A stretch of 64,000 nucleotides of DNA from an uncultured Elusimicrobia bacterium (GCA_903880015.1 CAIRNS010000011.1:1-64000); one strand, 5' to 3'. Counted from the stretch's first letter, positions 9,181 through 18,795 are shown. Numbers and translations are program-made. The notes: a model not told the origin generated them from the letters alone.

Positions 9181-10108
9181 CGGAAATTCTGTCTATTAAA
9201 TATTTTTTTATCTGCGGCACCATACGGCGGGCGGCCAGCACGCCTGCATCGATACATTCTCGGGATCGGTTCAAATCGACCACGGTAATGTCCTGGACAT
9301 TGGGACGGATGACTATGTCCGCCAATTGGAGTTTTTCGTTTTCAAGCAGTTTCCCCTGAATGTACAGCGACTGGATAAGCATCATAAACACATTGGAAAT
9401 CCGGTTCTTTGAAAAGTCGGAAGTCACCGAAACGGCGATGGTGACATCCGCGTCAGAAAGTTTTGCAATGTCGGTCGGCAGGTTATCGACCAATCCACCG
9501 TCAATAAGAAACCGGTGCCGGTATTCCACGGGGTCGAATATGCCGGGGATGGTGGCGCTCGCCCGCGCGGCAAGCCCGACATCACCTTCCCGCAATATTA
9601 TCCGCTCCCCGGTCATAATATCCGCCGCGACGCAGACAAAAGGGATATTGAGCTGGTCAAAACGCTTGTGCTCAATGGCGGCGTTCATGAAATCTTCAAG
9701 CGCCTGCGTTGACAGGAGATGTTCGGAAATAAGCAAACTGATGATAGATGTTGTTTTGAGGTTGGTAATCTTGTCCCATTTGATGGTTTCGCCGATAGTT
9801 TCAATTTTTTCTATCGGTACGCCGGCAGAGTACAAAGCGCCGACCAGCGCGCCGACGCTGGTGCCGACAACCATGTCGACGGGTATTTTTTCTTCAATTA
9901 AAACCTTCAAGACACCTATATGTGCCAACGCCCGTGCGCCGCCGCCACCCAGCACCAAAGCCACTTTTGGACGATGGGGCGGTGACAAACGGATAGTTTT
10001 TTGCCAGAGAAAATCAGCGATATTTTGCTCTTCGTCAAGAGCACGGAGAGAAGAACTGCTCAATAACAGAATGATGAAAAGAAGGAAAAGGCGGCGAGTC
10101 GTGGGCAT
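9161..10108 (-). CDS. Patatin-like phospholipase (RssA/NTE family), exported
   Basis: A 315-residue patatin-family serine hydrolase. After a signal peptide (residues 1-23) the oxyanion motif GGGGARALAHIG appears near residue 53, the nucleophile elbow GTSVG near 83, and the catalytic dyad partner in LIDGGLVDNLP near 200. These are the complete Ser-Asp dyad motifs of the family. Members hydrolyse phospholipids or other acyl esters; the signal peptide suggests an envelope location. It lies between a TolC-like channel gene (18-nt gap) and a TPR gene (overlap). The neighbourhood suggests an envelope-lipid or secretion role, which is inference. Confidence 0.9.
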   Translation of the reverse strand: MPTTRRLFLLFIILLLSSSSLRALDEEQNIADFLWQKTIRLSPPHRPKVALVLGGGGARALAHIGVLKVLIEEKIPVDMVVGTSVGALVGALYSAGVPIEKIETIGETIKWDKITNLKTTSIISLLISEHLLSTQALEDFMNAAIEHKRFDQLNIPFVCVAADIMTGERIILREGDVGLAARASATIPGIFDPVEYRHRFLIDGGLVDNLPTDIAKLSDADVTIAVSVTSDFSKNRISNVFMMLIQSLYIQGKLLENEKLQLADIVIRPNVQDITVVDLNRSRECIDAGVLAARRMVPQIKKYLIDRISDEDTFK

Positions 10109-10126
10109 GAATCTATCCCGAACTTT

Positions 10127-11368
10127 CTATTTTCTGATATTGCCGGTGGCCCACTCCAATGTTGCCTGGCTGTCTAACACTTGTTCGAGGGTGTCGAGTT
10201 TCAGCAGTGCCCGTGCCAGTTTTTTATCGGAAGCATTTTCAAGGGAAAAACGATTGTCAAAATCTCGGGCCTGGTTTCTCCAAAAAACATAATCCAGAAA
10301 CGCCTGTTTGACATCGAGGCGCACTTGGTCCTGAATGTTCGCGCGGCGAATCTTGGCTTCACGAGCCATATTTCTCCGTTGTTTGACGCGGTACCACGAA
10401 GCCCATCCGTCAAAAATCGGCAGATTTACATTAATGGTCGCATTCCAATTCTTCTGATTGAGCGGCAGATTATCGCCAAACCACTCGTAGTTGGCGCCCA
10501 GCGTCACCGTAGGATAGCGCTCGGACAGAGAAAGATTAACCCGCAAGCTGTCGATGGTTTCCTGAAACTGTGTTTGGCGCAGTTCCGGCCGGTATTCAAA
10601 CGCCCACGCCATGCACTTGTTGAGGTCGCAGGCGTCGTCAGGTAGAATGAGTTCACCGGTGAGCGCGATCTTCGTATCAAGTTCAAGGCCGATTATATCG
10701 AGAAACTGAAGACAGGATTTTGCGTACTCGTGTTCGCTTTTTTGAAGACGAACGTTCATCAATGCATCATCATAGCTCTGGGCGGTGCGGAAAGAAACTT
10801 TTTTGGCGGAAGCTGATGATAGCTCCCGGCGGTGCAGTGCGATTTTTTCCTGCAAAATCCGGCACGCGTAAAATGCTTTTTTTACATCGAGAATGACTTT
10901 ATTGTGGGCAACATCTGACTGGGTCTTTATCTGGGACAGGTTAATCTCGGCAAGGCGCACATTAGTCGTATACCTGCCACTCGCGTAAAGATACTGCCAC
11001 AGGGAAAGACGAGTCGAATAATAAAAATCCTTGACGGCATCCGGCAGATAGAGCGAACCGAACGACGGCGACAATATCGTAGGGGTCTCGTTGGCGAATT
11101 TCGACGCGTTTAAATTGAGGTCGATTTTTGGAAAATTCTGCGCGCGCGCCTCATTGACCCGCTGTTTGGCGTATTCAATCTGTTCGGCAAAAGCCAGAAG
11201 ATCCTGACTGTTATGCAGTGCGATCTCGACACAGTCGTCAAGCGTGAGCGTGCGTTCGACGGCGTCACCGGGGACACGCGGCGCCGGCTCGGCACACAAA
11301 CAGCGTACCGGCGCGTACATAATCACGCTGGCAAGCACTACCGTGCGGACAAGAGAAGTTATCGACAT
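10127..11368 (-). CDS. TolC-family outer-membrane channel protein
   Basis: A 413-residue outer-membrane efflux protein (OEP family). A signal peptide covers residues 1-26. The opening LTLDDCVEIALHNSQDLL is the typical start of the first helical repeat, and a second repeat begins near residue 235 (EYRPELRQTQFQETIDS), as expected for the duplicated TolC fold of beta-barrel strands and long coiled-coil helices. It overlaps the end of argH by 10 nt and precedes the patatin and TPR genes. No pump or adaptor gene is adjacent, so its partner may be encoded elsewhere. It is one of three TolC-like genes in the window. Confidence 0.88.
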   Translation of the reverse strand: MSITSLVRTVVLASVIMYAPVRCLCAEPAPRVPGDAVERTLTLDDCVEIALHNSQDLLAFAEQIEYAKQRVNEARAQNFPKIDLNLNASKFANETPTILSPSFGSLYLPDAVKDFYYSTRLSLWQYLYASGRYTTNVRLAEINLSQIKTQSDVAHNKVILDVKKAFYACRILQEKIALHRRELSSASAKKVSFRTAQSYDDALMNVRLQKSEHEYAKSCLQFLDIIGLELDTKIALTGELILPDDACDLNKCMAWAFEYRPELRQTQFQETIDSLRVNLSLSERYPTVTLGANYEWFGDNLPLNQKNWNATINVNLPIFDGWASWYRVKQRRNMAREAKIRRANIQDQVRLDVKQAFLDYVFWRNQARDFDNRFSLENASDKKLARALLKLDTLEQVLDSQATLEWATGNIRK

Positions 11369-12687
11369 AGTTTTTTTAGATTAGTAAGCTGGCGGAGAAC
11401 GGACTGCCGTGAAGTTCCGCCTTCTGATTTTTTTGTCTGTACAATCCGCAGCGGGTCGATGACGGCCATGATATCGCTTTGTATCAGCGGAGAATATTTC
11501 TGCCAGTCACCCAGCGACAGATCTGCCAGGGTGGCGTTATTTTTGACACACTGCAAAACAATCTGTTTGACCAGCCCGTGCGCCTGCCGGAATGGCATTT
11601 TTTTCTTTGCCAGATAATCGGCGACTTCGGTAGCGGCAAGAAACCCCCGCTCGGTTGCTCTAAGCATGTGTCCGGGATTAATCTTCAGCGAATCAATCAT
11701 GTGTTCGACAACCGTCAGAACTGCCGTTATCGTATCAACCGTATCGAATACCGGCGGTTTATCCTCTTGCATATCCCGGTTATAACACAACGGAATCCCC
11801 TTCATCAGGGTTAATAAAGCCATGAGATTGCCGTACACCCGACCCGTTTTCCCCCGAGCGATTTCCGCCACATCGGGATTGCGTTTCTGGGGCATAATGG
11901 AAGAACCGGACATAAAACTATCGTCTATATGCACAAAATTGAACTCGGCGCTCGACCAGATGACCAGCTCTTCGCACAACCGCGAGACATGCATCGCAAT
12001 AATGCCGGCTACCGCTAAAAACTCAACGGCAAAATCCCGGTCACTGACAGCATCCATGGAATTGTCGCTCACCCCGTCGAAGGAAAGCAGTTTTGCGACA
12101 AACCGCCGGTCGATGGGAAACGATGTCCCGGCAAGCGCGGCGCTGCCCAACGGCAATATGTTGACCCGCTTCAAACAGTCATCAAGCCGCTGGCAATCTC
12201 GCTGAAACATCCATCCGTACGCCAAAATATGCTGAGAAAACAGCACCGGTTGCGCCGGCTGCAGGTGCGTATAGCCCGGCATGACGGCGTCGATATTCTT
12301 GTGCGCCTGGTGCACAATGGCCCGCTGGATATTTTTTAATAAGCTTTGGATGTTCCCGATCTCGTCACGCACATACATCCGGAGATCCAGAGCAACCTGG
12401 TCGTTCCGGCTCCGGGCGGTATGCATTTTCCCGCCGACAGGACCTATCCGCCTGATAAGTTCTTTTTCTATCGCGTAATGAATGTCTTCTTGCGCCGCAA
12501 CGCCCTTGCCTTTTTTCACATCGGCAAGAATGGCCGCCAGGCCCGCGATAATCGCCGCGCCGTCTGCTGAGGGAATAATCCGGCATTTGACCAGCATTTT
12601 GACATGCGCAACCGAACCGGCGATATCGTATACCGCCAGCCGTTTATCGAATGCAAATGAGTCGATGAATGATGAGCAATTTTTCAT
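11359..12687 (-). CDS. argH: Argininosuccinate lyase
   Basis: A 442-residue enzyme of the fumarase/aspartase superfamily that splits argininosuccinate into arginine and fumarate. The superfamily signature GSSIMPQKRNPD is seen near residue 275, with the flexible catalytic serine in it. TARSRNDQVALDLRMY (near 112) and PGYTHLQPAQP (near 155, catalytic histidine) are further typical motifs. I choose ATG 12687, one nucleotide after the argG stop, because an upstream in-frame extension would lie within argG and is not family-like. It is the last arg gene; the TolC-like gene overlaps its end. Confidence 0.96.
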   Translation of the reverse strand: MKNCSSFIDSFAFDKRLAVYDIAGSVAHVKMLVKCRIIPSADGAAIIAGLAAILADVKKGKGVAAQEDIHYAIEKELIRRIGPVGGKMHTARSRNDQVALDLRMYVRDEIGNIQSLLKNIQRAIVHQAHKNIDAVMPGYTHLQPAQPVLFSQHILAYGWMFQRDCQRLDDCLKRVNILPLGSAALAGTSFPIDRRFVAKLLSFDGVSDNSMDAVSDRDFAVEFLAVAGIIAMHVSRLCEELVIWSSAEFNFVHIDDSFMSGSSIMPQKRNPDVAEIARGKTGRVYGNLMALLTLMKGIPLCYNRDMQEDKPPVFDTVDTITAVLTVVEHMIDSLKINPGHMLRATERGFLAATEVADYLAKKKMPFRQAHGLVKQIVLQCVKNNATLADLSLGDWQKYSPLIQSDIMAVIDPLRIVQTKKSEGGTSRQSVLRQLTNLKKLCR

Positions 12688-12688
12688 A

Positions 12689-13888
12689 TTATTTTTTGAG
12701 CAATGCCTGCACTTTGAGCGGCAGACCGAAAAGGTTGATAAACCCTTCAGCGTCTTTCTGATTATAAATTTCATCGCGGCCGAAGGTCGCCAGTTTTTCC
12801 CAGTACAAAGAATTTTTTGACGCGCGCGACGCAACGGTAATCGTGCCTTTGTACAGTTTCAACTTCACGGTACCCGTCACATTTTTCTGCGTTTCATTGA
12901 CGAACGCATCCATCGCCCGCCGTAGCGGAGCAAACCACAACCCGTAATAGGCCATCTCCGCATATTTCGGCGCAATCGTTTCCTTGAAATGAAAGGTGTC
13001 GCGATCAAGGGTCAAGTATTCAAGTTCGCGGTGCGCGCTATACAACAGCGTTGCACCCGGCGCTTCGTACACGCCCCGAGACTTCATGCCGACCAAGCGG
13101 TTTTCAACAATATCCACCCGCCCGATGCCGTGCGCCCCGGCAATGGCATTGAGCGATTGTATCAGCTCGACAGGGGTTATTTTTTTCCCGTTGACCGCGA
13201 CCGGTGTGCCGTGTTCAAAACTAATCGAGACAAAAACCGGTTTGTTGGGCGCCTTTTGCGGCGAAACGGTCATCTGGAACATTGATTCATCATATTCATT
13301 GGCAATATCTTCCAGAATACCACCCTCGTATGATATATGCCAAAGGTTGGCGTCAGAAGAATATGGTTTTGCTTTCGTCACCGGAATCGGAATAGAGTAT
13401 CTGCGGGCGTATGCTATGGCGTCTTCCCGCGACTTTATCTCCCACTCGCGCCACGGCGCAATAATCTTCAGGTTCGGCATGAGCGCTTTAAACGCTAACT
13501 CGAAACGCACCTGATCGTTGCCTTTTCCCGTAGCGCCATGCGCGACCGCATCAGCATGCTCGGCACGGGCTATATCGACAATTTTCTTGGCGATAACCGG
13601 CCGGGCAAGCGCCGTTCCCAGCAGATACTGCCCTTCGTACACCGCGCCGGCGCGCAGGGCCGGGAAAATATAATCGGTGACGAACTCTTTTTTTGCGTCA
13701 ATGATATAACACTTTGAAGCGCCGGTCCTGAGCGCTTTTTCTTTAAGAGAAACCAATTCTTTTCCCTGGCCGACATCGATGGCGACGGCAATTATCTCCG
13801 CGTGATATTTTTCTTTGAGCCAACGCAGAATGATGGATGTGTCGAGCCCCCCCGAATACGCAACAACTATTTTTTTGATTGTGCCCAT
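12689..13888 (-). CDS. argG: Argininosuccinate synthase
   Basis: A 399-residue ATP-pyrophosphatase enzyme that joins citrulline and aspartate with ATP. The N-terminal PP-loop [11 protein letters not shown] (residues 8-18) is intact. Other typical stretches are [15 protein letters not shown] near 114-128 (ATP and aspartate binding) and SYEGGILED near 190. Length is normal. It overlaps argD by 22 nt and ends one nucleotide before argH, so argD, argG and argH form a tightly packed unit. Confidence 0.97.
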   Translation of the reverse strand: MGTIKKIVVAYSGGLDTSIILRWLKEKYHAEIIAVAIDVGQGKELVSLKEKALRTGASKCYIIDAKKEFVTDYIFPALRAGAVYEGQYLLGTALARPVIAKKIVDIARAEHADAVAHGATGKGNDQVRFELAFKALMPNLKIIAPWREWEIKSREDAIAYARRYSIPIPVTKAKPYSSDANLWHISYEGGILEDIANEYDESMFQMTVSPQKAPNKPVFVSISFEHGTPVAVNGKKITPVELIQSLNAIAGAHGIGRVDIVENRLVGMKSRGVYEAPGATLLYSAHRELEYLTLDRDTFHFKETIAPKYAEMAYYGLWFAPLRRAMDAFVNETQKNVTGTVKLKLYKGTITVASRASKNSLYWEKLATFGRDEIYNQKDAEGFINLFGLPLKVQALLKK

Positions 13889-15048
13889 ACCAACGCTCCC
13901 TCTACCGTATCGATCACCTTGTCAACATCGGCGGTGGTAACCACCAGCGGCGGCAGAAACCGTAAAACGGTATCCTGCGTACAGTTAATGATTACGCCAT
14001 TATCCTGACAGAATTGTACCACATCTCGTCCGGGGAAATCAAGTTCGATTCCGACCATAAGCCCCCTGCCCCGAACCTCCCTGATGCAGGACTGCCGTTT
14101 CTTAAGCTCACCCAGTTGTTCAATAAAGTACGCCCCCGTTGCCTTGACCCGCTTCAACAGCGACGGCGTCAAAAATTTCAGCAGGGCGAGCGACGCCGCA
14201 CAGGACACCGGATTGCCCCCGAAGGTCGAACCGTGATCACCGTATACGAATGTATCGGCGTACGGCGCGGCGACAACGGTTGCCCCTATCGGGAGACCGC
14301 CGGCCAAACTCTTTGCCAGAGTAAAAACATCGGGCCTGACCCGGAAGGTTTGCCATGCAAATAGATTCCCGGTTCTTCCCATGCCGGTCTGTATTTCATC
14401 GAACATCAAGAGTATCCTTTTTTTGTCACACAACACCCGGAGATCCTTGAGGAACCGGACATCAGCCGCCGCAACGCCGCCCTCGCCCTGTATCGGCTCG
14501 ATAAGGATTGCGGCAGTCTTTGCCGAGATACACTGATTGACGGAGTCAATACTGTTTAAAACAGCATGTTTAAACCCGGCAAGAAGCGGTTTAAAATGCG
14601 CATGAAACTTTTCCTGGCCGGTAGCCGACAAGGTCGCTATGGTTCTGCCGTGAAATGAATTTTTAAAAGTGATTATTTCATATTTCCCGGTGAATTCGCC
14701 CCATTTTCTGGCTAACTTAATAGCGCATTCGTTGGCTTCGGCGCCTGAATTCGAAAAAAATACTTTGCCCGGCATTGACCGCGTAATCAACTCTCGGGCA
14801 AGCGTTACCTGCGGTCCGGTGTAATACAGGTTGGATGTGTGCATCAATGCACCCATTTGCTTTTGTGCCGCCGCCACGACGGCAGGATTGCAGTGCCCTG
14901 CGTTGCACACGCTGATTCCGGCAAAAAAATCGAGATATTTATTGCCCGCGGCATCCCACAGATATTGCCCTTTTCCGCGGACAAAAACAACATTGTTCCG
15001 CCGGTATGTTTGCATGATATATTTTTTTTCGTCCTTTTTGATATCCAT
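13867..15048 (-). CDS. argD: Acetylornithine aminotransferase
   Basis: A 393-residue class III PLP aminotransferase. Motifs include [17 protein letters not shown] near residues 97-113, [11 protein letters not shown] near 215-225 and the PLP lysine in [13 protein letters not shown] near 245. AAGGGG-type Shine-Dalgarno (AAGGGGAAATCA) precedes the ATG. It catalyses N-acetylornithine formation in arginine synthesis; ArgD enzymes of some bacteria also use N-succinyl-diaminopimelate, which could link it to the nearby dap genes, but nothing in the sequence proves this. A 265-nt repeat-filled gap separates it from argB. Confidence 0.94.
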   Translation of the reverse strand: MDIKKDEKKYIMQTYRRNNVVFVRGKGQYLWDAAGNKYLDFFAGISVCNAGHCNPAVVAAAQKQMGALMHTSNLYYTGPQVTLARELITRSMPGKVFFSNSGAEANECAIKLARKWGEFTGKYEIITFKNSFHGRTIATLSATGQEKFHAHFKPLLAGFKHAVLNSIDSVNQCISAKTAAILIEPIQGEGGVAAADVRFLKDLRVLCDKKRILLMFDEIQTGMGRTGNLFAWQTFRVRPDVFTLAKSLAGGLPIGATVVAAPYADTFVYGDHGSTFGGNPVSCAASLALLKFLTPSLLKRVKATGAYFIEQLGELKKRQSCIREVRGRGLMVGIELDFPGRDVVQFCQDNGVIINCTQDTVLRFLPPLVVTTADVDKVIDTVEGALVWAQSKK

Positions 15049-15084
15049 TGATTTCCCCTTTTATTGAAATCTCATTGACAATTA

Positions 15085-15308
15085 CACACGGCAAATCCTC
15101 CCCCACCCTCCTTTGTCAAAGGAGGGAGATTCCGGTTATCCCCTTTTGGAAAACGGAAACTCAGAGAAGTTTGTTGTTACTTACATGTATCACTTATCAA
15201 CAATTGACAAAACAGCCCGAACACCCTTCCCCGCATCCTTTTTTCAAAGGAAAAGTTCCCCCCCCCTTTGACAAAGGGGGACACAGGGGGATTTTATTTT
15301 TCCGTGTG
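15085..15308. repeat. MITE-like element between argB and argD
   Basis: The ends are CACACGG (15085-15091) and CCGTGTG (15302-15308), a perfect 7-bp inverted pair. Just inside lie facing hairpin arms: CAAATCC then CCCTCCTTTGTCAAAGGAGGG on the left, and CCCCCTTTGACAAAGGGGG then ACACAGGGGGATTTT on the right. The core of about 120 nt has no ORF but holds a third, degenerate hairpin (TCCTTTTTTCAAAGGA). Together they fill the whole gap between the two arginine genes. Confidence 0.7.
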
Positions 15309-15313
15309 ATTGA

Positions 15314-16069
15314 TCACTTAATGATTGTTCCGTTTAATTGCTTCAAACTGCCGGCGCCGTCGGCGATGATAACCTCGCGCACCCCGCGGCGCACTGAAGC
15401 GGCGCAGGCCTTGATCTTTGGAATCATGCCGCCGGTCACCACCTTACGCCGCAAAAGCCCCGGTATCTCGCAGGTATGAATCAACGGAATGGTGCGGCCA
15501 TGTTCGTCCAGAACACCCGGGACATCTGTCAAAAGAATTAGCCGTGACGCGTGCAAAGCTACCGCGACCGCCATAGCCAGTGAGTCCGCGTTGACATTAA
15601 GTGTCGTCCCTGCGGCATCGCAACCCAGTGACGACAGCACCGGAAGATAGCCCGCTGATAACAATGTATCTATCAGCTTCGTGCGAACTTTAACGGGTTC
15701 GCCCACAAAACCATATTGCGGCAACCGCTTGCACACCACCAGTCCCGCGTCCTTACCGGAAATACCGCACGCATGGACACCCTGCTTTAAAAGACCGGCT
15801 ACAAATTCTTTGTTGACTTTCCCGCTCAGGACCATTTCCACAACTTCCAAAGTGGCTTGGTCGGTAAACCGGAACCCCTTGACGAAACGGCTGGCTATGC
15901 CCAATTTTTCAAGCCAGATATTGATCTCAGGACCGCCGCCGTGAACCAGCACTACTGCTTCCTTTTTCACCAGCGCGGCAAGCTCAGCAATGAATTTCTT
16001 CCGGGCCGGAGGGTTTTTGCTTAAACTCCCGCCAAATTTTATGACGGTAAGTTTTTTTCTATTTTTCAT
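15314..16069 (-). CDS. argB: Acetylglutamate kinase
   Basis: A 251-residue amino-acid kinase that phosphorylates N-acetylglutamate with ATP. The N-terminal VIKFGGSLSKNP and the VLVHGGGPEINIWL motif (near residues 40-53) bind phosphate and substrate; LNVNADSLAMAVA (near 155) and LLTDVPGVLDEHG (near 178) are further family motifs, with VTGGMIPKIKA near 211-221 near the C-terminus. It is short for the family but complete in motifs. AGGAGAG precedes the ATG. It lies 12 nt downstream of the PD-(D/E)XK nuclease gene. The short form lacks the long N-terminal helix linked with arginine-sensitive hexamers in other species. Confidence 0.94.
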   Translation of the reverse strand: MKNRKKLTVIKFGGSLSKNPPARKKFIAELAALVKKEAVVLVHGGGPEINIWLEKLGIASRFVKGFRFTDQATLEVVEMVLSGKVNKEFVAGLLKQGVHACGISGKDAGLVVCKRLPQYGFVGEPVKVRTKLIDTLLSAGYLPVLSSLGCDAAGTTLNVNADSLAMAVAVALHASRLILLTDVPGVLDEHGRTIPLIHTCEIPGLLRRKVVTGGMIPKIKACAASVRRGVREVIIADGAGSLKQLNGTIIK

Positions 16070-16081
16070 GATTGCTCTCTC

Positions 16082-16834
16082 CTATACTATACTGAATTGG
16101 CATGATTTTTTAAAATCGCAGCGGTGACAATTCGCTGTATTCGGTGCAAACTCCTTATGAATAATCTTGCGGGCGACACCGATGACGCGCTCTTTTGCCG
16201 CCGCAAGCTGTTCCGGCGTTCTTTTCGTAAAAAGTTTTACATCATGCGCCAGAAAATAATACACCAGTTCGCGCGGCATAAAACCAAACACTGCTTGAAA
16301 CGCAATAGCATAAACACTCAACTGCAAATCGGCGTCCACCTTCGCTTGATCCCACAATTCACTATGCGTTTTGTAATCAATGACAGCATATGTGCCGTCA
16401 GGATATTTGTCAATCCGGTCGATAATCCCCATAAGTTTATGGCGCCCAAGCTTGCAGACAAAATGTTTTTCCAGGGAAACTATCTCGACAACCGATGCGA
16501 ATGACGAAGCAAAATACCGTTCCAGCATTTTCCGGCCTTTTTCATAAAACTCCAGCGTCTGCTGAGGCGAGGTGAACCCTTCATTTACCCAGCACACATC
16601 ATAGGACTCGATAAGCTGGTCAAGCGTTGTCTCTTTTCGCTGATGATACTGCTCGAGCGTCTTATGAATCGTCTGTCCGAGCGATATAGCCGGCGTCGCG
16701 GGAACATATTTTTTATCGCAATATACCGTCCGGTATTTGACCGGACAAAACTCATAGGTATTTACCCGGGAATAGCTGATATCCATTCCGGGGGCAAACA
16801 ATTCAGAAATGCGGGCCACTAATTTCTTAAACAA
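16082..16834 (-). CDS. PD-(D/E)XK nuclease family protein, probable Fe-S type (RecB/Cas4-like)
   Basis: A 250-residue RecB-like nuclease. SYSRVNTYEFCPVKYR (residues 20-35) is the usual opening of the PDDEXK_1 family; the catalytic core reads MGIIDRIDKYPDG then YAVIDYKTH (near 135-158), matching the D...ExK pattern with Asp and Lys kept, and DLQLSVYAIAF supplies the family Q-x-x-x-Y motif. One cysteine near residue 30 and a C-terminal cluster, NCHRCDFKKSC, are placed as the four ligands of an iron-sulfur cluster in AddB/Cas4-type nucleases. The start is TTG preceded by AAAGGAAAG. No cas genes or CRISPR array are nearby, so a repair role is more likely than CRISPR adaptation. Confidence 0.8.
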   Translation of the reverse strand: MFKKLVARISELFAPGMDISYSRVNTYEFCPVKYRTVYCDKKYVPATPAISLGQTIHKTLEQYHQRKETTLDQLIESYDVCWVNEGFTSPQQTLEFYEKGRKMLERYFASSFASVVEIVSLEKHFVCKLGRHKLMGIIDRIDKYPDGTYAVIDYKTHSELWDQAKVDADLQLSVYAIAFQAVFGFMPRELVYYFLAHDVKLFTKRTPEQLAAAKERVIGVARKIIHKEFAPNTANCHRCDFKKSCQFSIV

Positions 16835-16870
16835 TTGATCTTTCCTTTGACTCAGCGAAAAGCGAGAGGT

Positions 16871-17452
16871 TCAAACGCTTTTAGTGCGGTAAAAAACCAC
16901 CACGGTGTCGCCGTATTTTTCAGAACGGAATTGTTCGAGTTCAGGAGGAACGACAACCGCCTCTTTCTCGTGGCGCTGACTGAGAATCCATCCCTGCGGC
17001 GACAGTAATCCCGCAGAGCACACATGCTGCAGCGTTAATCCGGTCAAGGACAAAGGTTTTTTGTGCGCGTCTTTGTAGGGCGGACCCATAAATATAATGT
17101 CAAACGGTTTACCGGTAACCCCGCCTAACCCCAGCACTATATCCACTTTGACGATCCGGCAGCGATCAGTCCATTTAAGCATGATTGTATTGGCGGTTAT
17201 CAACTCCTGCGACCGTTTGTCCGATTCGACGAACACAACATCTGCCGCTCCCCGCGAAAGCGCCTCCAGCCCCACAGCGCCCGTCCCGGCGTAGAGATCC
17301 AAAAAATGCGCTCCGTCAATCCGGGGCGTCAGAATGTCAAACAACGATTTTTTGATTCTTGCCAGTATCGGCCGCACGGACAAATCTTCGATAGGCAAAC
17401 TTTTCAGCATGCGCCCCCGTGCCTCACCCGCGATAATTCGTAATCCGCTCAT
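16871..17452 (-). CDS. rsmD: 16S rRNA (guanine-N2)-methyltransferase RsmD family, with altered motif IV
   Basis: A 193-residue SAM-dependent methyltransferase of the RsmD (G966 N2) family. The opening LRIIAGEARGRML and VRPILARIKKSLFDIL are family hallmarks; the SAM site is DLYAGTGAVGLEALSRGA near residue 55. The catalytic motif IV, normally (D/N)PP(Y/F), reads GPPY here (IIFMGPPYKD), one GAT-to-GGT change away from Asp. That may damage activity or be a sequence error. I place the start at ATG 17452; an in-frame TTG at 17479 lies next to the tRNA terminator. It heads the minus-strand run that continues into the PD-(D/E)XK gene and argB. Confidence 0.88.
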   Translation of the reverse strand: MSGLRIIAGEARGRMLKSLPIEDLSVRPILARIKKSLFDILTPRIDGAHFLDLYAGTGAVGLEALSRGAADVVFVESDKRSQELITANTIMLKWTDRCRIVKVDIVLGLGGVTGKPFDIIFMGPPYKDAHKKPLSLTGLTLQHVCSAGLLSPQGWILSQRHEKEAVVVPPELEQFRSEKYGDTVVVFYRTKSV

Positions 17453-17477
17453 CGTTTCCCGCTTCCTTATTTTTGAC

Positions 17478-17505
17478 AAAAAAAGAGAGCAACCGGCGCT
17501 CTCTT
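17478..17505 (-). terminator. Intrinsic terminator downstream of tRNA-Ala
   Basis: On the minus strand AAGAGAGC (17505-17498) and GCTCTCTT (17490-17483) form an 8-bp stem with a 7-nt loop, followed by a 7-T tract. It lies 56 nt after the 3' end of the tRNA and before rsmD, so it should end tRNA transcription. Confidence 0.8.
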
Positions 17506-17560
17506 AAAAATATCTCTTGCTATTCGACGGATATTTTCATGTTAATTGCGTTAAATTTTA

Positions 17561-17633
17561 TGGAGCTGAGGGGGATCGAACCCCTGGCCTCCTGCATGCC
17601 ATGCAGGCGCTCTCCCAGCTGAGCTACAGCCCC
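17561..17633 (-). tRNA. tRNA-Ala (anticodon GGC)
   Basis: The minus strand folds into a full cloverleaf of 73 nt. The acceptor stem is GGGGCTG with CAGCTCC (one G-U pair), the D arm holds AGCTCAGCTGGGAGAGC, the anticodon stem is CCTGC/GCAGG with loop ATGGCAT giving anticodon GGC, and the T arm reads GGTTCGATCC. The discriminator base is A. The CCA end is not encoded. Confidence 0.96.
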
Positions 17634-17781
17634 ATCAAACAAGATACTTGGTTGTCATCCCCGCGGGCATACACGGGAATCTGGTTTTGCTCTTTCTGCA
17701 AAAATCTATCAACGAATAATAGCTAAAAACAAATGAATTTGCAAGTGACGGGGCACTACAACAAGCCAGCGAAGGGTGCCG

Positions 17782-18795
17782 CTACCAGAGGTCGCGGGCC
17801 GTGGCGATTATCTGCATGTCGTCAGCGACAATACCGCGCATCGATCCCTGAGCGACCAGAACGCTGCGCAGTAATATCTGTCTGCCTGAGGATGAACCGA
17901 CAATGGCGACTTCGAACCCGCCCGGGAACAGTCCAGAGGCTGCCGCAAACACCGGCACCGTTTTCGGGGCTGTCGCCCAGCCTGCGCTGTTGGCAGAGAC
18001 ACCATAGCCGTACCCACCCAGTATGAGCCCGGTAACGATTGAAGTGAGCACCGTACACTTGTACTGCGGGATTACATGTGCCGCTGAAACGGTAACGGCC
18101 CCGGTTGCCAGAGTAAATAAGGAAAATGCGGATGCCGCGCTTAGATTATCTGAATCCCATGCGTAGCGGATATTGGCGTTGTACAACGCTTTTATCGCAT
18201 TCGCGCGGCGAGTAGTATTGGTAATATTCATCAACTGGTTATAATCCGCATATTGAACGCTGCGCCATTCTATCAACCGGTAGCACGCATGGTCATAGAT
18301 CGGTTTGGGATTATCGCTGGTCACATAGTAATAGTTAAACCGAAAAAGATCGATCCTGACTGTGTTCGTCCCGGTGAGCACCTGCATCGATGAATCGTTA
18401 TTGGCGAACAAAAGGCTATTCCCGACGCTGGCGGAAACAAAATTAGTGGTGCCGGTCGTCAGCGTGCCGGCATCCTGAATGGTCGGGAGGATACTGCCGG
18501 TCAACCGCGCGGGGCAGCCGGTCAGAGAAATTTTATTTAAGTAACCGGTATCGTTGGCTGAGTTTTCAAACAAACGCTTGTTTGACCCGACCCTCAGATA
18601 TATTTTATTCAAGGTCTTTTGATTGACTTCCCGGAGATTGACCGAGGCCTCGTAACCGGTAAAACCCCGCGTCATCGTCGACATAAGCATAACCAACCCC
18701 GGCGTAATGATGCCCAAGATGACAACGGCCATCATCACTTCCGTCAAGGTAATCCCGCGACTGCTACTTGTTGATATATATTTGGATTTGATCAT
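17782..18795 (-). CDS. Type IV pilin-like (pseudopilin) protein
   Basis: A 337-residue protein with a prepilin signature: a short basic leader, then cleavage site RG|ITLTEVMMAVVILGI with Glu at position +5 and a hydrophobic helix of about 20 residues. The rest is a soluble domain without a recognised family. Such proteins are cut and methylated by a prepilin peptidase and join a type IV pilus or type II secretion pseudopilus. Its start overlaps the end of the large PA14 pilin by 32 nt, and it is the last gene of the three-gene pilin cluster. Size is nearest to GspJ/PilW-type minor pilins; that match is tentative. Confidence 0.8.
   Translation of the reverse strand: MIKSKYISTSSSRGITLTEVMMAVVILGIITPGLVMLMSTMTRGFTGYEASVNLREVNQKTLNKIYLRVGSNKRLFENSANDTGYLNKISLTGCPARLTGSILPTIQDAGTLTTGTTNFVSASVGNSLLFANNDSSMQVLTGTNTVRIDLFRFNYYYVTSDNPKPIYDHACYRLIEWRSVQYADYNQLMNITNTTRRANAIKALYNANIRYAWDSDNLSAASAFSLFTLATGAVTVSAAHVIPQYKCTVLTSIVTGLILGGYGYGVSANSAGWATAPKTVPVFAAASGLFPGGFEVAIVGSSSGRQILLRSVLVAQGSMRGIVADDMQIIATARDLW

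Noticed and set aside
12688-12834. Upstream extension of argH by 49 residues
   Set aside because: It lies within the end of argG and is not like argininosuccinate lyase; ATG 12687 fits the family.
16082-16834. Cas4 nuclease
   Set aside because: Motifs allow a Cas4-like fold, but there is no array or other cas gene; a general RecB-like repair nuclease is the safer call.
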